From CAYGYG01 sp964354155 (GTDB lineage: Bacteria; Hydrothermota; Tepidihabitantia; SM23-42; CAYGYG01), in the NCBI GenBank assembly GCA_964354155.1, contig CAYGYG010000035.1, positions 1 through 27,653 of the forward strand: a stretch of 27,653 nt of DNA, read 5' to 3'. Numbering within the stretch: the stretch's first letter is position 1; every line of letters starts with the position of its first letter. Below are positions 16,753-23,386 of the stretch, one piece after another. The notes beneath the pieces were generated by a model. It saw nothing but the letters and a program-made list of their open reading frames with translations, searched no databases and had not been told where the DNA came from. Position numbers and translations under genes: made by a program.

Positions 16753-16982
16753 GCGTTTTCTGTAGAAAAGATGATTTTCTTCTTACGATATATCAACAGT
16801 TATAGCACGAATACATATTTAATGTGATTTTCTGTTGCATTTTTGATTATTATATCTTATTTTTGCGAAAAAGGTGATTTTAGATATCACAGCGATGAAA
16901 GATAGATGACGACGATATGATGGGCTGTCGCCCGGCTGAGACCACCGAGATCTGGCTCGTCAGGTGGTGGATGATCTGTCGC
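16753..16982. other. AT-rich intergenic region upstream of mraZ, no gene seen
   Basis: Positions 16753-16905 are very AT-rich compared with the genes on both sides. TGATTTT recurs at 16772, 16825 and 16875, about 50 bases apart on the same strand, and TTTTCT/AGAAAA arms occur near 16757-16780. An UP element or protein-binding region for mraZ is possible. Positions 16906-16982 show nothing recognisable. Confidence 0.5.
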
Positions 16983-17033
16983 TTGACTTCTCTTGATCTC
17001 ATGATAGAATCATGGGATCAGGTGTCCCATGAT
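16983..17033 (+). promoter_or_regulatory. Promoter with overlapping palindrome for the gene at 17056
   Basis: TTGACT (16983-16988), a 16-base spacer and TAGAAT (17005-17010) form a promoter. A perfect 9-base inverted repeat, ATCATGGGA (17009-17017) and TCCCATGAT (17025-17033) around a 7-base centre, overlaps the end of the -10 and the expected start site. It could be an operator or a hairpin in the 5' leader. Confidence 0.65.
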
Positions 17034-17055
17034 AACCCAGAACCAGGAGGTTCTT

Positions 17056-17343
17056 ATGTTCAGAAAGCGGCATTTCGTATACATGCTGTTGGCCGCATCG
17101 ATGTCGATCAATGTATATCTGTTGCTGGCCGACCACAGACCAGGCATGCTCTACGGCGCGCCCGACAACCAAGATGTCCTACGCCAACTCAACGAAAAGA
17201 CCTACGCTGAAGATTCCTCTACCGAACCGCTCGTCGGTTCGCCGGTCCAGTACTTCATCTTCAAAGACGCCCGGCGGAACAAGATTCTGTACGTTTTCAA
17301 GTACAAGGATCAGATCACATCGGAGATTGCCGATGCCGATTGA
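17056..17343 (+). CDS. Small exported or membrane-anchored protein, unknown function
   Basis: The 95-residue protein starts at the ATG preceded by AGGAGG with a 5-base spacer. Residues 8-25 (VYMLLAASMSINVYLLLA) form a signal anchor or signal peptide after a positive start (MFRKRH). The remaining 70 residues are soluble and contain PVQYFIFKDARRNKILYVFKYKD, which looks like a pair of beta strands. I do not recognise the family. It lies just before the assembly gap and thyX. Its own promoter carries a strong palindrome, so it may be individually controlled. Confidence 0.7.
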   Translation: MFRKRHFVYMLLAASMSINVYLLLADHRPGMLYGAPDNQDVLRQLNEKTYAEDSSTEPLVGSPVQYFIFKDARRNKILYVFKYKDQITSEIADAD

Positions 17344-17355
17344 AATTGGGCCGGA

Positions 17356-17565
17356 TGATCGAAGGTGAGGTGCTCGGCGCCGATTTCCCATTGACTTTGC
17401 GGGTTCGGGANNNNNNNNNNNNNNNNNNNNNNNNNNNNNNNNNNNNNNNNNNNNNNNNNNNNNNNNNNNNNNNNNNNNNNNNNNNNNNNNNNNNNNNNNN
17501 NNNNNNNNNNTGATCGAAGGTGAGGTGCTCGGCGCCGATTTCCCATTGACTTTGCGGGTTCGGGA
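17356..17565. other. Assembly join: the same 55 bases on both sides of a 100-N gap
   Basis: Positions 17356-17410 and 17511-17565 are identical over 55 bases and flank the N run at 17411-17510. This is what overlapping contig ends look like after scaffolding. The real genome probably has one copy and no gap here. Confidence 0.85.
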
Positions 17566-17574
17566 GGGTAAGAT
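17546..17574 (+). promoter_or_regulatory. Probable thyX promoter
   Basis: TTGACT (17546-17551), a 17-base spacer and TAAGAT (17569-17574) lie 10 bases before the thyX ATG. The transcript leader would be only a few bases. The -10 is weaker than in the other promoters of the window. Confidence 0.45.
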
Positions 17575-17584
17575 AACCGCGCCC

Positions 17585-19078
17585 ATGAGAGTATTACTGG
17601 CCGGGTTCAACGTCGACACTGAGATCCTGAGGAAGTTGGCGGACGAGAGGAAGATTGAGTTGACGCCGGAGACGCTTTCGGCCGCCTATGCGCGGATAAG
17701 TCGCAGCCCGTTACCGGTTGACGAACTGCGCAAGATCGCGCGGGAACAGATCGCCCGGGCCCGGAAATCGAACCGCACGATCATTTTCGAGATGGGGCAC
17801 CATTCGGTGGCCGAGCATGCCGTCTTCAATTTCGATATCATCGGTATCTCGCGTCTCGCGGTCGAGGAAGTTGAAAAGTTCCGTCTCGGCTCCTATACGG
17901 AAAAATCCCAACGCTATGTCACGCTGGCCGGCGATTTCGTGACCCCGTTTGAGATTGCCAATTCGAAACTGGTGAACGATTTCGGATTGCTGGCCCGGCA
18001 GCAGAATGATACCTATCACTACCTATATGGGAAATTGCGGGCCGGCCTTCTCAAACAGTCCCGGATCAGGAAGCCCGACCGATCAAAGATGACGATTCTC
18101 GAGAATCGGGCGAAGGAAGATGCCCGCTATGTTCTGTCGCTGGCGACCCAGGCCCAGCTTGGAGCCACGATCAACGGCCGGAATCTGGAGTTGATGTTGA
18201 GGCGTTTCGCCTCGCACCCGCTCGAGGAAGTCCGCCGGCTCGGCACCGCGCTGTTCGACCAGGTCAAGAGAGTCGCACCATCGATTATTGTTTTCTGCGA
18301 AGGCAATGAGTATGACCGGAATCGCCAGGCGGATCTGGCCGCATCTGGAGCCGCCGGCACGGGTGATCAGAGCTGCCCGGGGACGGATGAGGTCTCGCTC
18401 GTTGCGTGCACGCCGGACGGCGATGACGTGATCCTGGCCGGACTGGTGCATACGGTGAGCGATTTCTCCTACAAAGAATGCCGGGCGCGACTGAACAAAA
18501 TGCCGCGCGCCGAAAAGACGAGACTGGTGAAAGCCGCCCTCAAGCACATGCAGCTCTATGATGCCCCGCCCCGCGAGTTCGAATACGCGACCTTGACTTT
18601 CGAGCTGGTCGTGTCCGCTTCCTGCTTTGCCCAGCTCAAGCGCCACCGGATGCTGACGATGACCAGTCAGCGCTACGAACCGGGCCTTGGCGTCACCGTG
18701 CCCGAGGCGATCAAGCGCGCCGGCGAAGAGGGTCGGTTTACCGACCTGATCGAGCAGACCGAGCATATCCACGATCTGGTCAAGAACCACCACGAGGTGG
18801 CGGCGCAGTACGTTCTCACCAACGCGCATCGGAAGAGGGTTTTACTTGCGCTCAATCTGAGAGAACTCTACCACATTGCCCGTCTGCGGGAGGACCAAAC
18901 GGCACAATGGGACATAAGGGGCGTCGTCGGCAAAATGGTCGAGAAGGCCTGCAAAGTGATGCCGGTATTATGTCTTCTGATCGGGGGCAAGGACCGGTAT
19001 CCCGAGATATACAAGAGGTTATACGGTTGTCTGCCAACGGTGGTTCGCGCCGAACTACCCCGCGTCAGAAAATACTGA
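17585..19078 (+). CDS. thyX: Tandem-domain ThyX-like flavin-dependent thymidylate synthase
   Basis: ThyX makes dTMP from dUMP using FAD, NADPH and methylene-tetrahydrofolate. At 497 residues this protein is twice the usual length and contains two ThyX-like halves. The first half has GHHSVAEH (71-78), GISR and a degenerate signature KFR-x7-S (98-108). The second half lacks HHSxxEH (it reads PPREFEY) but keeps RHR (353-355), with S361 in SQRY. Both halves end with the family's helical block (NGRNLELMLRRF and LNLRELYHIARLR). Two-domain ThyX proteins are known in several uncultured lineages. The complementary losses suggest one composite site formed within the chain; catalysis is not certain. The ATG at 17585 gives the standard N-terminus (MRVLLAGFNVD). 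Confidence 0.88.
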   Translation: MRVLLAGFNVDTEILRKLADERKIELTPETLSAAYARISRSPLPVDELRKIAREQIARARKSNRTIIFEMGHHSVAEHAVFNFDIIGISRLAVEEVEKFRLGSYTEKSQRYVTLAGDFVTPFEIANSKLVNDFGLLARQQNDTYHYLYGKLRAGLLKQSRIRKPDRSKMTILENRAKEDARYVLSLATQAQLGATINGRNLELMLRRFASHPLEEVRRLGTALFDQVKRVAPSIIVFCEGNEYDRNRQADLAASGAAGTGDQSCPGTDEVSLVACTPDGDDVILAGLVHTVSDFSYKECRARLNKMPRAEKTRLVKAALKHMQLYDAPPREFEYATLTFELVVSASCFAQLKRHRMLTMTSQRYEPGLGVTVPEAIKRAGEEGRFTDLIEQTEHIHDLVKNHHEVAAQYVLTNAHRKRVLLALNLRELYHIARLREDQTAQWDIRGVVGKMVEKACKVMPVLCLLIGGKDRYPEIYKRLYGCLPTVVRAELPRVRKY

Positions 19079-19145
19079 TATGCCGAGGCGGCCGCAGCTA
19101 AACACAATCAGCGATGAGCTGTCTAAGGAGTGAACGGAGAAAATG

Positions 19146-19523
19146 ATGTATTCCCAGAAAGTGATGGATCATTTTTTAAACCCGAGAAATGTCGGCGAGA
19201 TCGCGGACGCAGACGGGATCGGCGAAGTGGGCAATCCGGTGTGTGGTGACATGATGACCTTCTACATAAAGGTCAAGGAGCGGCGGCTTGAGGATGTCAA
19301 GTTCAAGACATTTGGCTGCGGTGCGGCCATTGCCGTTTCCAGCATGGTGAGTGAAATGGCCAAGGGCAAGACGATCGAAGAGGCCCTCGAAATCACCAAT
19401 GCATCGGTTGCCGAGGAGCTGGGCGGGCTTCCTTCCAATAAGATGCACTGCTCAAATCTCGGTGCTGATGCGCTTCACAAGGCCATTGAGGATTACCTCG
19501 CGAAGCAGGGAGGCAAGGAATGA
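19146..19523 (+). CDS. Iron-sulfur cluster scaffold protein, NifU/IscU family
   Basis: The 125-residue protein is the scaffold on which Fe-S clusters are built before transfer to apo-proteins. It has the three conserved cysteines in GNPVCGD (Cys33, with the adjacent Asp35), FGCGAAIA (Cys58) and KMHCSNL (Cys102), and the usual start MYSQKVMDHFLNPRN. The second ATG (19146) is preferred because GGAG lies 6 bases upstream. No cysteine desulfurase is in view. The next gene overlaps it by 4 bases (ATGA), so the two form an operon, perhaps together with the reductase after the gap. Confidence 0.95.
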   Translation: MYSQKVMDHFLNPRNVGEIADADGIGEVGNPVCGDMMTFYIKVKERRLEDVKFKTFGCGAAIAVSSMVSEMAKGKTIEEALEITNASVAEELGGLPSNKMHCSNLGADALHKAIEDYLAKQGGKE

Positions 19524-19705
19524 AAGAAGACCAGGCGGGATGCGTCTGCCCTTACTGTTGCAAGCCCGTGAGCAACGACAAGCTGTTCTGCAAACCGTGC
19601 AAAGTCGAACTGGGTCGATGTCCGCACTGCAACGGCATTATGGGTAAACACGGCAAGGTCTGTCCGGTTTGCGGCAAGCCAGTCGATAAGATAAAAGACA
19701 AGTAA
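19520..19705 (+). CDS. Small double zinc-ribbon-like protein
   Basis: The 61-residue protein is rich in cysteine, with pairs in CPYC, CKPC, CPHC and CPVC, enough for two zinc ribbons or rubredoxin-like knuckles. No other domain is present. Its start overlaps the scaffold-gene stop as ATGA, so it is translated together with that gene. A role in metal or redox handling beside Fe-S assembly is an inference from position only. Confidence 0.8.
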   Translation: MKEDQAGCVCPYCCKPVSNDKLFCKPCKVELGRCPHCNGIMGKHGKVCPVCGKPVDKIKDK

Positions 19706-19716
19706 AGGACTGCGCC

Positions 19717-19816
19717 NNNNNNNNNNNNNNNNNNNNNNNNNNNNNNNNNNNNNNNNNNNNNNNNNNNNNNNNNNNNNNNNNNNNNNNNNNNNNNNNNNNN
19801 NNNNNNNNNNNNNNNN
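19717..19816. other. Assembly gap (100 N)
   Basis: This gap has no shared sequence at its two edges, unlike the one at 17411. Its true length is unknown. It removes the start of the following reductase gene. Confidence 0.95.
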
Positions 19817-20254
19817 GGCGGGTACCACCTCAACCCTGACGAGCCTTTTACCAAAGACCTGGTTCACGGATTGCTCGTCAACGGACAGCGCTACGGCTAT
19901 TGGGCCTGCCCCTGCCGGCTGGCGTCAGGCAAACGTGAGGCTGACCTTGACATAATCTGTCCTTGTGACTACCGCGATCCGGACCTGGGCGAGTACGGCG
20001 CCTGCTACTGCGGCCTCTATGTATCGGGTGAAGTGGTGCGGGGTAAAACGAAGCTGACCTCGATACCCGAGCGGCGGCCCCCTCCGGAACAACGCGTCGG
20101 TCCGAAGTCCCGTGTCGGCGGCGTCGGCATCGCAACGCTGCCCTTGCCGGTGTGGCGTTGCAAGGTCTGCGGCTATCTCTGTGCCCGGGAACATCCGCCC
20201 GAAGTCTGTCCCATTTGCAAGGTACCCAAGGACCGCTTCGAGCGGTTCATGTAG
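19817..20254 (+). CDS. Ferredoxin-thioredoxin reductase catalytic chain fused to rubredoxin (5' end missing)
   Basis: The frame is open from the gap edge. The first part (GYHLNPDEPF, CPCRLASGKREADLDIICPC, DYRDPDLGEYGACYC) is the catalytic beta chain of ferredoxin-thioredoxin reductase. It carries the CPC, CPC and CYC cysteines that hold the 4Fe-4S cluster and active disulfide. A linker rich in proline leads to a rubredoxin-like domain with CKVCGYLC and CPICK, which binds one iron. Such fusions are known in anaerobes, where they pass electrons from ferredoxin or rubredoxin to thioredoxin-like partners. About the first 35 residues are lost in the gap. No FTR variable chain is visible. Confidence 0.9.
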   Translation, partial: GGYHLNPDEPFTKDLVHGLLVNGQRYGYWACPCRLASGKREADLDIICPCDYRDPDLGEYGACYCGLYVSGEVVRGKTKLTSIPERRPPPEQRVGPKSRVGGVGIATLPLPVWRCKVCGYLCAREHPPEVCPICKVPKDRFERFM

Positions 20255-20267
20255 AAAACGCCCTGAC

Positions 20268-20376
20268 GGGCGCCAAATCCGAAATTCTAATCTCTAAGTT
20301 CTAAACGAACACCAAGCGACAGATTCGAATGTTCCAAACAGTAGTTTGGATTTTGAGGATTGGGATTTAGAGATTG
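20268..20376 (+). repeat. Dispersed repeat family 2, copy 1
   Basis: A repeat of about 108 bases begins GGGCGCCAAATCCGAAATTC and ends near GATTGGGATTT. A second copy starts at 20490 with only scattered differences. The unit contains reverse-complementary ends (AAATCC and GGATTT), so it can fold on itself. It has no coding capacity. Confidence 0.8.
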
Positions 20377-20406
20377 CCTGCCCCGTTAGATGAGTGTAGG
20401 AAGACT

Positions 20407-20479
20407 GTCATCCTGAGTCCGCCATACAGTGTGGCGGACGAAGGATCTAATTGAGACTCTTCGTTTCCCTCAGAGTGAC
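20407..20479. repeat. Family 1 inverted pair without a gene
   Basis: The reverse arm (20407-20448, GTCATCCTGAG to GAAGGATCT) and forward arm (20453-20479, GAGACTCTTCG to CTCAGAGTGAC) are separated by only 4 bases. The outer ends match those flanking the GIY-YIG gene at 276-648. This looks like an empty or non-autonomous form of the same element, inserted between the two family 2 copies. Confidence 0.7.
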
Positions 20480-20489
20480 AGAGATCTTT

Positions 20490-20590
20490 GGGCGCCAAAT
20501 CCGAAATTCTAATCTCTAAATTCCAAACAAACACCAAGCAACAAATTCGAATGTTCTAAACGGTTTGGATTTTGAGGATTGGGATTTGGA
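20490..20590 (+). repeat. Dispersed repeat family 2, copy 2
   Basis: This is the second copy of the unit at 20268, starting with the same GGGCGCCAAATCCGAAATTC and ending GAGGATTGGGATTT. Positions 20591-20640 continue with short related phrases (TAGGATTTCGTGCTTCGGATT). The stretch 20255-20650 holds only repeats. Confidence 0.8.
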
Positions 20591-20652
20591 TATTTTTTCG
20601 TGCTTAGGATTTCGTGCTTCGGATTTGCCCGTTCTGGGCTTTCTTTTCAGCG

Positions 20653-20680
20653 TTGACATCGACGCTCATCTGCATATCAT
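20653..20680 (+). promoter_or_regulatory. Leaderless-type promoter for the gene at 20687
   Basis: TTGACA (20653-20658), a 16-base spacer and TATCAT (20675-20680) are followed by 6 bases and ATG. The same geometry recurs at 23960 and 27569. The expected transcription start falls on the A of the ATG and there is no Shine-Dalgarno. Confidence 0.75.
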
Positions 20681-20686
20681 TCATCC

Positions 20687-21214
20687 ATGCAAACGACTAA
20701 GCCCAGTTTGACTCCCTGCCGCGAATGCGCTCAGCCGATCAGCGTTCAAGCCGCGGCCTGCCCGCATTGCGGGGCTCCATTCCCGGCTAAGAAGGACTGG
20801 GGCGGCGGTTTTGAGTGGAAATCAGCGGCCACGGTCTATGGTTATCCCTTGATTCATATTGCATTCGGGCGCGACAAGAACCGGAAGGTGAAAGTGGCCA
20901 AGGGTGTCATTGCGATCGGGCAGTTCGGCATCGGGCTCATAACTTTCGCCCAATTCGGCGTGGGCATTCTCTTCGGTTTGGGGCAGTTCATGGTCGGGCT
21001 TACCGCGATCGCCCAGGTGGCGATAACCGGTTTGTTCGGAATCGGCCAGATTGCGACGGGCTACGTTGCGATCGGCCAACTGGCGCTGGGTTATTATGCG
21101 CTCTGCCAGCTGGGCTTGGCCAAGTTTATCTTGACGGCTGATCACAAGGACCCGGAAGCAGTTCGGTTTTTTCTGACCCTTCTGGACAAGGTCCGGCATG
21201 TCTTCGGCAAGTAG
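20687..21214 (+). CDS. Zinc-ribbon protein with glycine-rich hydrophobic repeats
   Basis: The 175-residue protein begins with a zinc ribbon (CREC at 11-14, CPHC at 25-28). A short soluble part (YGYPLIHIAFGRDK) leads to about 80 residues built from repeats of the form AIGQxxxGxxxxAQxGxG, for example GVIAIGQFGIG, LFGLGQF and YVAIGQLALG. The repeats are spaced about 8-10 residues apart. The pattern could be membrane helices or a compact beta-solenoid, as suggested for other proteins rich in AIGxxAxG. A charged tail ends the protein. No function can be named. It has its own leaderless-type promoter and stands alone between repeats and the tRNA gene. Confidence 0.8.
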   Translation: MQTTKPSLTPCRECAQPISVQAAACPHCGAPFPAKKDWGGGFEWKSAATVYGYPLIHIAFGRDKNRKVKVAKGVIAIGQFGIGLITFAQFGVGILFGLGQFMVGLTAIAQVAITGLFGIGQIATGYVAIGQLALGYYALCQLGLAKFILTADHKDPEAVRFFLTLLDKVRHVFGK

Positions 21215-21230
21215 TCGTGCGCGGACCACC

Positions 21231-21263
21231 ACAAAACAAAACCCCGCCAGTTGCCTGACGGGG
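21231..21263 (-). terminator. Intrinsic terminator of the tRNA-fMet gene
   Basis: On the minus strand CCCCGTCAG pairs with CTGGCGGGG around a 4-base loop with one mismatch, followed by TTTTGTTTTGT. It begins 2 bases after the mature 3' end of the tRNA. Confidence 0.85.
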
Positions 21264-21265
21264 CA

Positions 21266-21339
21266 TAGCGGGGGCTGGATTTGAACCAGCGACCTTTGGG
21301 TTATGAGCCCAATGAGCTTCCAGACTGCTCTACCCCGCG
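21266..21339 (-). tRNA. Initiator tRNA-fMet (anticodon CAT)
   Basis: The 74-base cloverleaf has acceptor CGCGGGG/CCCCGCT, D-stem GAGC/GCTC, anticodon stem TTGGG/CCCAA with loop CTCATAA, and T-stem GCTGG/CCAGC with loop TTCAAAT. Three consecutive G-C pairs at the base of the anticodon stem and an unpaired position 1 mark it as the initiator. Position 1-72 is C and U here, whereas the common bacterial form is C and A. CCA is not encoded and must be added by an enzyme. Confidence 0.95.
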
Positions 21340-21348
21340 ATCGTCATC

Positions 21349-21376
21349 AGTATAGCCAGGTTGGGCCAGAAGTCAA
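21349..21376 (-). promoter_or_regulatory. tRNA-fMet promoter
   Basis: On the minus strand TTGACT (21376-21371), a 16-base spacer and TATACT (21354-21349) lie 9 bases before the mature 5' end of the tRNA. Confidence 0.85.
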
Positions 21377-21389
21377 CTACTATTATGTA

Positions 21390-21418
21390 TTGACGATTGC
21401 GAGATTCTAGTATATGTT
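21390..21418 (+). promoter_or_regulatory. Possible promoter for the gene at 21517
   Basis: TTGACG (21390-21395) with TATGTT (21413-21418) 17 bases away. The block TTGACGATTGCGAGATT resembles TTGACGATTGAGAAATG at 23387, upstream of another array gene. The conserved block supports a shared promoter; the -10 position is uncertain. Confidence 0.45.
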
Positions 21419-21437
21419 CTGTTAGCTTTTGTCCGGG

Positions 21438-21500
21438 TCCAAGCGATATCTCCAGGAACGGAGAGCGTTCTCAATTGCGAATGGACATTCTCAATCATCT
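21438..21500 (+). repeat. Array hairpin element A (divergent, doubled right flank)
   Basis: TCCAAGCG is followed by TCTCC (21449-21453), a 6-base loop and GGAGA (21460-21464), then GCGTTCTCAAT. A second copy of the right flank, ACATTCTCAATCATC, ends near 21501. The stem differs in sequence from copies B to F but still pairs. It lies between the tRNA region and the first array gene. Confidence 0.55.
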
Positions 21501-21516
21501 ATAAATTGGAGGCAGT

Positions 21517-22488
21517 ATGGGAAGATTGATGGGTCTGCGAATAGCCGTGTTGGCCACTATGCAAATGGCGGCGACTAGCTTTGCCGAAGTCAAACATGTT
21601 TATCATGATTCAGACGGCCATTTCTCTTTTACTCTCCCTGCCGGCTGGGTGCAAATCCCCGCCAGCGTGGTTGATTCCGTTGGCAAAGTTCTTGGAATTA
21701 CTGAAAAATATGACCTGGCTTTTCAGGAACAAAGTAGTGGCTATTTCACATATCCATACGTTCTAACGCAGATTCGCAGAAGCGGACGTCTGCCCGAGTC
21801 AGAAATAAGGCAATTGTTGGCGTCAGGCGCCTTCAAGAAGACGATGGCAGAGGGCTACGAAGAGGCGATCAAGGAGGGTGCCCTGCCAACATTCTTGAAG
21901 AATGCGCAATTGGGGGAGATGCTATACGACCAGACACACAACGCAATCATCTTAAAAAGCGAGGCGGACATAGTCGGCATTGGGAGAGTCGTTTCTGTAT
22001 CAACGATGATGCTGAGCGACTACGGTGTCGTATCAATGATTTTCAACACAACCAAAGACGATCTCGGAAGTGATCTGGCCGACTATGATCAGATAGTCAC
22101 CTCGTTCAAGTTTGACAAGGGTTATGGTTATACGCTTTCTTTGCAGGAACGCATAGAGCGCGCTCTTCGTTTGGACAAACTGCCTATCCCGCGGTTTGTC
22201 ATATCCGTTGTCGTCGCGCTGCTTGTTTCGGCAGCTGTCTTCGGGATGAGACTTGCAATATGGCGCGGCGACGTGCCCCCGACTATCTCAAAGCTTCGCT
22301 GGCCGATCGCCATTGTCTGCGCAATTACTCTGATCGTCGCAGAAGCGTACTTAGGGATTAATGTGCTGAGTTCTGCGGTAATAAACGGATTGGTTCTAAT
22401 CGCAATAGCAAATGCTTTGAGGAACGACAGAGGAGATGCCGACGATGTACAAGCTAATAAGGGGCAGAAGATGCAGGCAAGGCCCTAG
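21517..22488 (+). CDS. Exported protein with three C-terminal membrane helices, unknown function
   Basis: The 323-residue protein starts at an ATG with GGAGG about 6 bases upstream. Residues 1-23 form a signal peptide ending TSFA. Residues 24-200 are a soluble domain beginning with FSFTLPAGWVQIP, the type of strand-turn seen at the start of PsbP/DUF1795-like domains. That resemblance is by eye only. Three hydrophobic helices follow (227-249, 261-279, 281-301), then a charged tail. The predicted layout is an external domain held by a C-terminal membrane bundle. It is the first gene of the accessory array and is bounded by hairpin elements A and B. Confidence 0.75.
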   Translation: MGRLMGLRIAVLATMQMAATSFAEVKHVYHDSDGHFSFTLPAGWVQIPASVVDSVGKVLGITEKYDLAFQEQSSGYFTYPYVLTQIRRSGRLPESEIRQLLASGAFKKTMAEGYEEAIKEGALPTFLKNAQLGEMLYDQTHNAIILKSEADIVGIGRVVSVSTMMLSDYGVVSMIFNTTKDDLGSDLADYDQIVTSFKFDKGYGYTLSLQERIERALRLDKLPIPRFVISVVVALLVSAAVFGMRLAIWRGDVPPTISKLRWPIAIVCAITLIVAEAYLGINVLSSAVINGLVLIAIANALRNDRGDADDVQANKGQKMQARP

Positions 22489-22507
22489 CGCAGTATGACC
22501 AATCATC

Positions 22508-22603
22508 CCGCTGACCGCGAGAAGGGCATAACTGCCAGGATGCAGATGACACGCCCACGCTCGGCGGGCGCTCTCAATCATGAGCAAGAAAAAACGTTAG
22601 CGG
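22508..22603 (+). repeat. Array hairpin element B with inverted CCGCTRAC/GTTAGCGG ends
   Basis: The core CAGATGACACGCCC (from 22543), a 9-base loop, GGGCG and CTCTCAATCATGA (to 22583) matches elements C and D. Outside it, CCGCTGAC (22508-22515) and GTTAGCGG (22596-22603) are inverted copies with one mismatch. This resembles the outer R''/R' ends of integron attC sites. The element lies 19 bases after the 21517 gene. Confidence 0.6.
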
Positions 22604-22633
22604 AAATGCCACCAAATTTATGCCACAAATAAT

Positions 22634-23248
22634 ATGATGTGCCTCAACCGAATAAAAGATTGGATCGCTGTGTTTTCTCCCTTGATGACTACCATTGCTA
22701 CAGTCGCCTTAGTAATAGTTACCATATGTTATGTCCATCTTCTATATAATCAAAATGCATTACAACAGGATCCGATTTTAAAAGTCAATCCCGGAGAACC
22801 CTACATCAAAGGAAAAAGTCCAGGAAACATTGAACTGACCCTACATAATACAGGCATATCTGATATAAGCAATATTTGTATCTTTGAAGATTATTTCATA
22901 CCAGCGCAAGATAACCCACTAGCCTTATATAGATTAGGAATGTATACGGTAAAAGAAGATAGTAAGATCAAATATTTAAAAAGGGGAGAACGCACAACAT
23001 TTAGAATGAGATTTGATCACCTGTTAGATGAGATGACAAAGTTTTTAAAGGACAAAAAAGGTGATCAATACAGAATAGTCAGAATAAAGATCATATTTAA
23101 CAGAGACTTAGACAAAAAGGAATTTAAAACAATTAAATTCTATGTTATTGCTGGTGATGGAGAGATGCTTATGACCGAAGATGAAAGAGGTACGATCAGC
23201 TTCGGAATAATACCATTTGAAGAAATCAGAAGGATATTGGACAATTGA
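22634..23248 (+). CDS. AT-rich single-pass membrane protein, unknown function
   Basis: The 204-residue protein has one N-terminal membrane helix (about residues 11-37). A beta-rich outer domain follows, with GNIELTLHNTGISDISNICIFEDYF early and KIIFNRDLDKKEFKTIKFYVI later. I do not recognise the family. The gene is much richer in A and T than its neighbours, which suggests separate origin. Two tandem 14-base repeats (ATGCCACCAAATTT and ATGCCACAAATAAT, 22606-22633) abut the start codon and no Shine-Dalgarno is present. It lies between hairpin elements B and C. Confidence 0.7.
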   Translation: MMCLNRIKDWIAVFSPLMTTIATVALVIVTICYVHLLYNQNALQQDPILKVNPGEPYIKGKSPGNIELTLHNTGISDISNICIFEDYFIPAQDNPLALYRLGMYTVKEDSKIKYLKRGERTTFRMRFDHLLDEMTKFLKDKKGDQYRIVRIKIIFNRDLDKKEFKTIKFYVIAGDGEMLMTEDERGTISFGIIPFEEIRRILDN

Positions 23249-23386
23249 TAGAATTTAGTAGTATTTCCGTTAACACGGTTGTTGATGGTTGCGAAATTTA
23301 AATTATAATAACAAGGTTATTTGGTTTGACCAACTGACATAAACATGACATGGTTCGGCTCTCACCCTGCGCGTTGTTCGTTAGTG

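Noticed and set aside
19080..19133. 17-codon open frame between thyX and the Fe-S scaffold gene
   Set aside because: It has no ribosome-binding site or codon signal and is probably chance.
20259..20272. Hairpin CGCCC/GGGCG just after the FTR-rubredoxin gene as a terminator
   Set aside because: No U run follows on the plus strand; the A run lies before the hairpin instead.
21266..21505. Integration of the array into the tRNA gene as an attachment site
   Set aside because: The 5' end of the tRNA faces the array, whereas tRNA attachment sites usually use the 3' end, and no duplicated tRNA fragment is visible.
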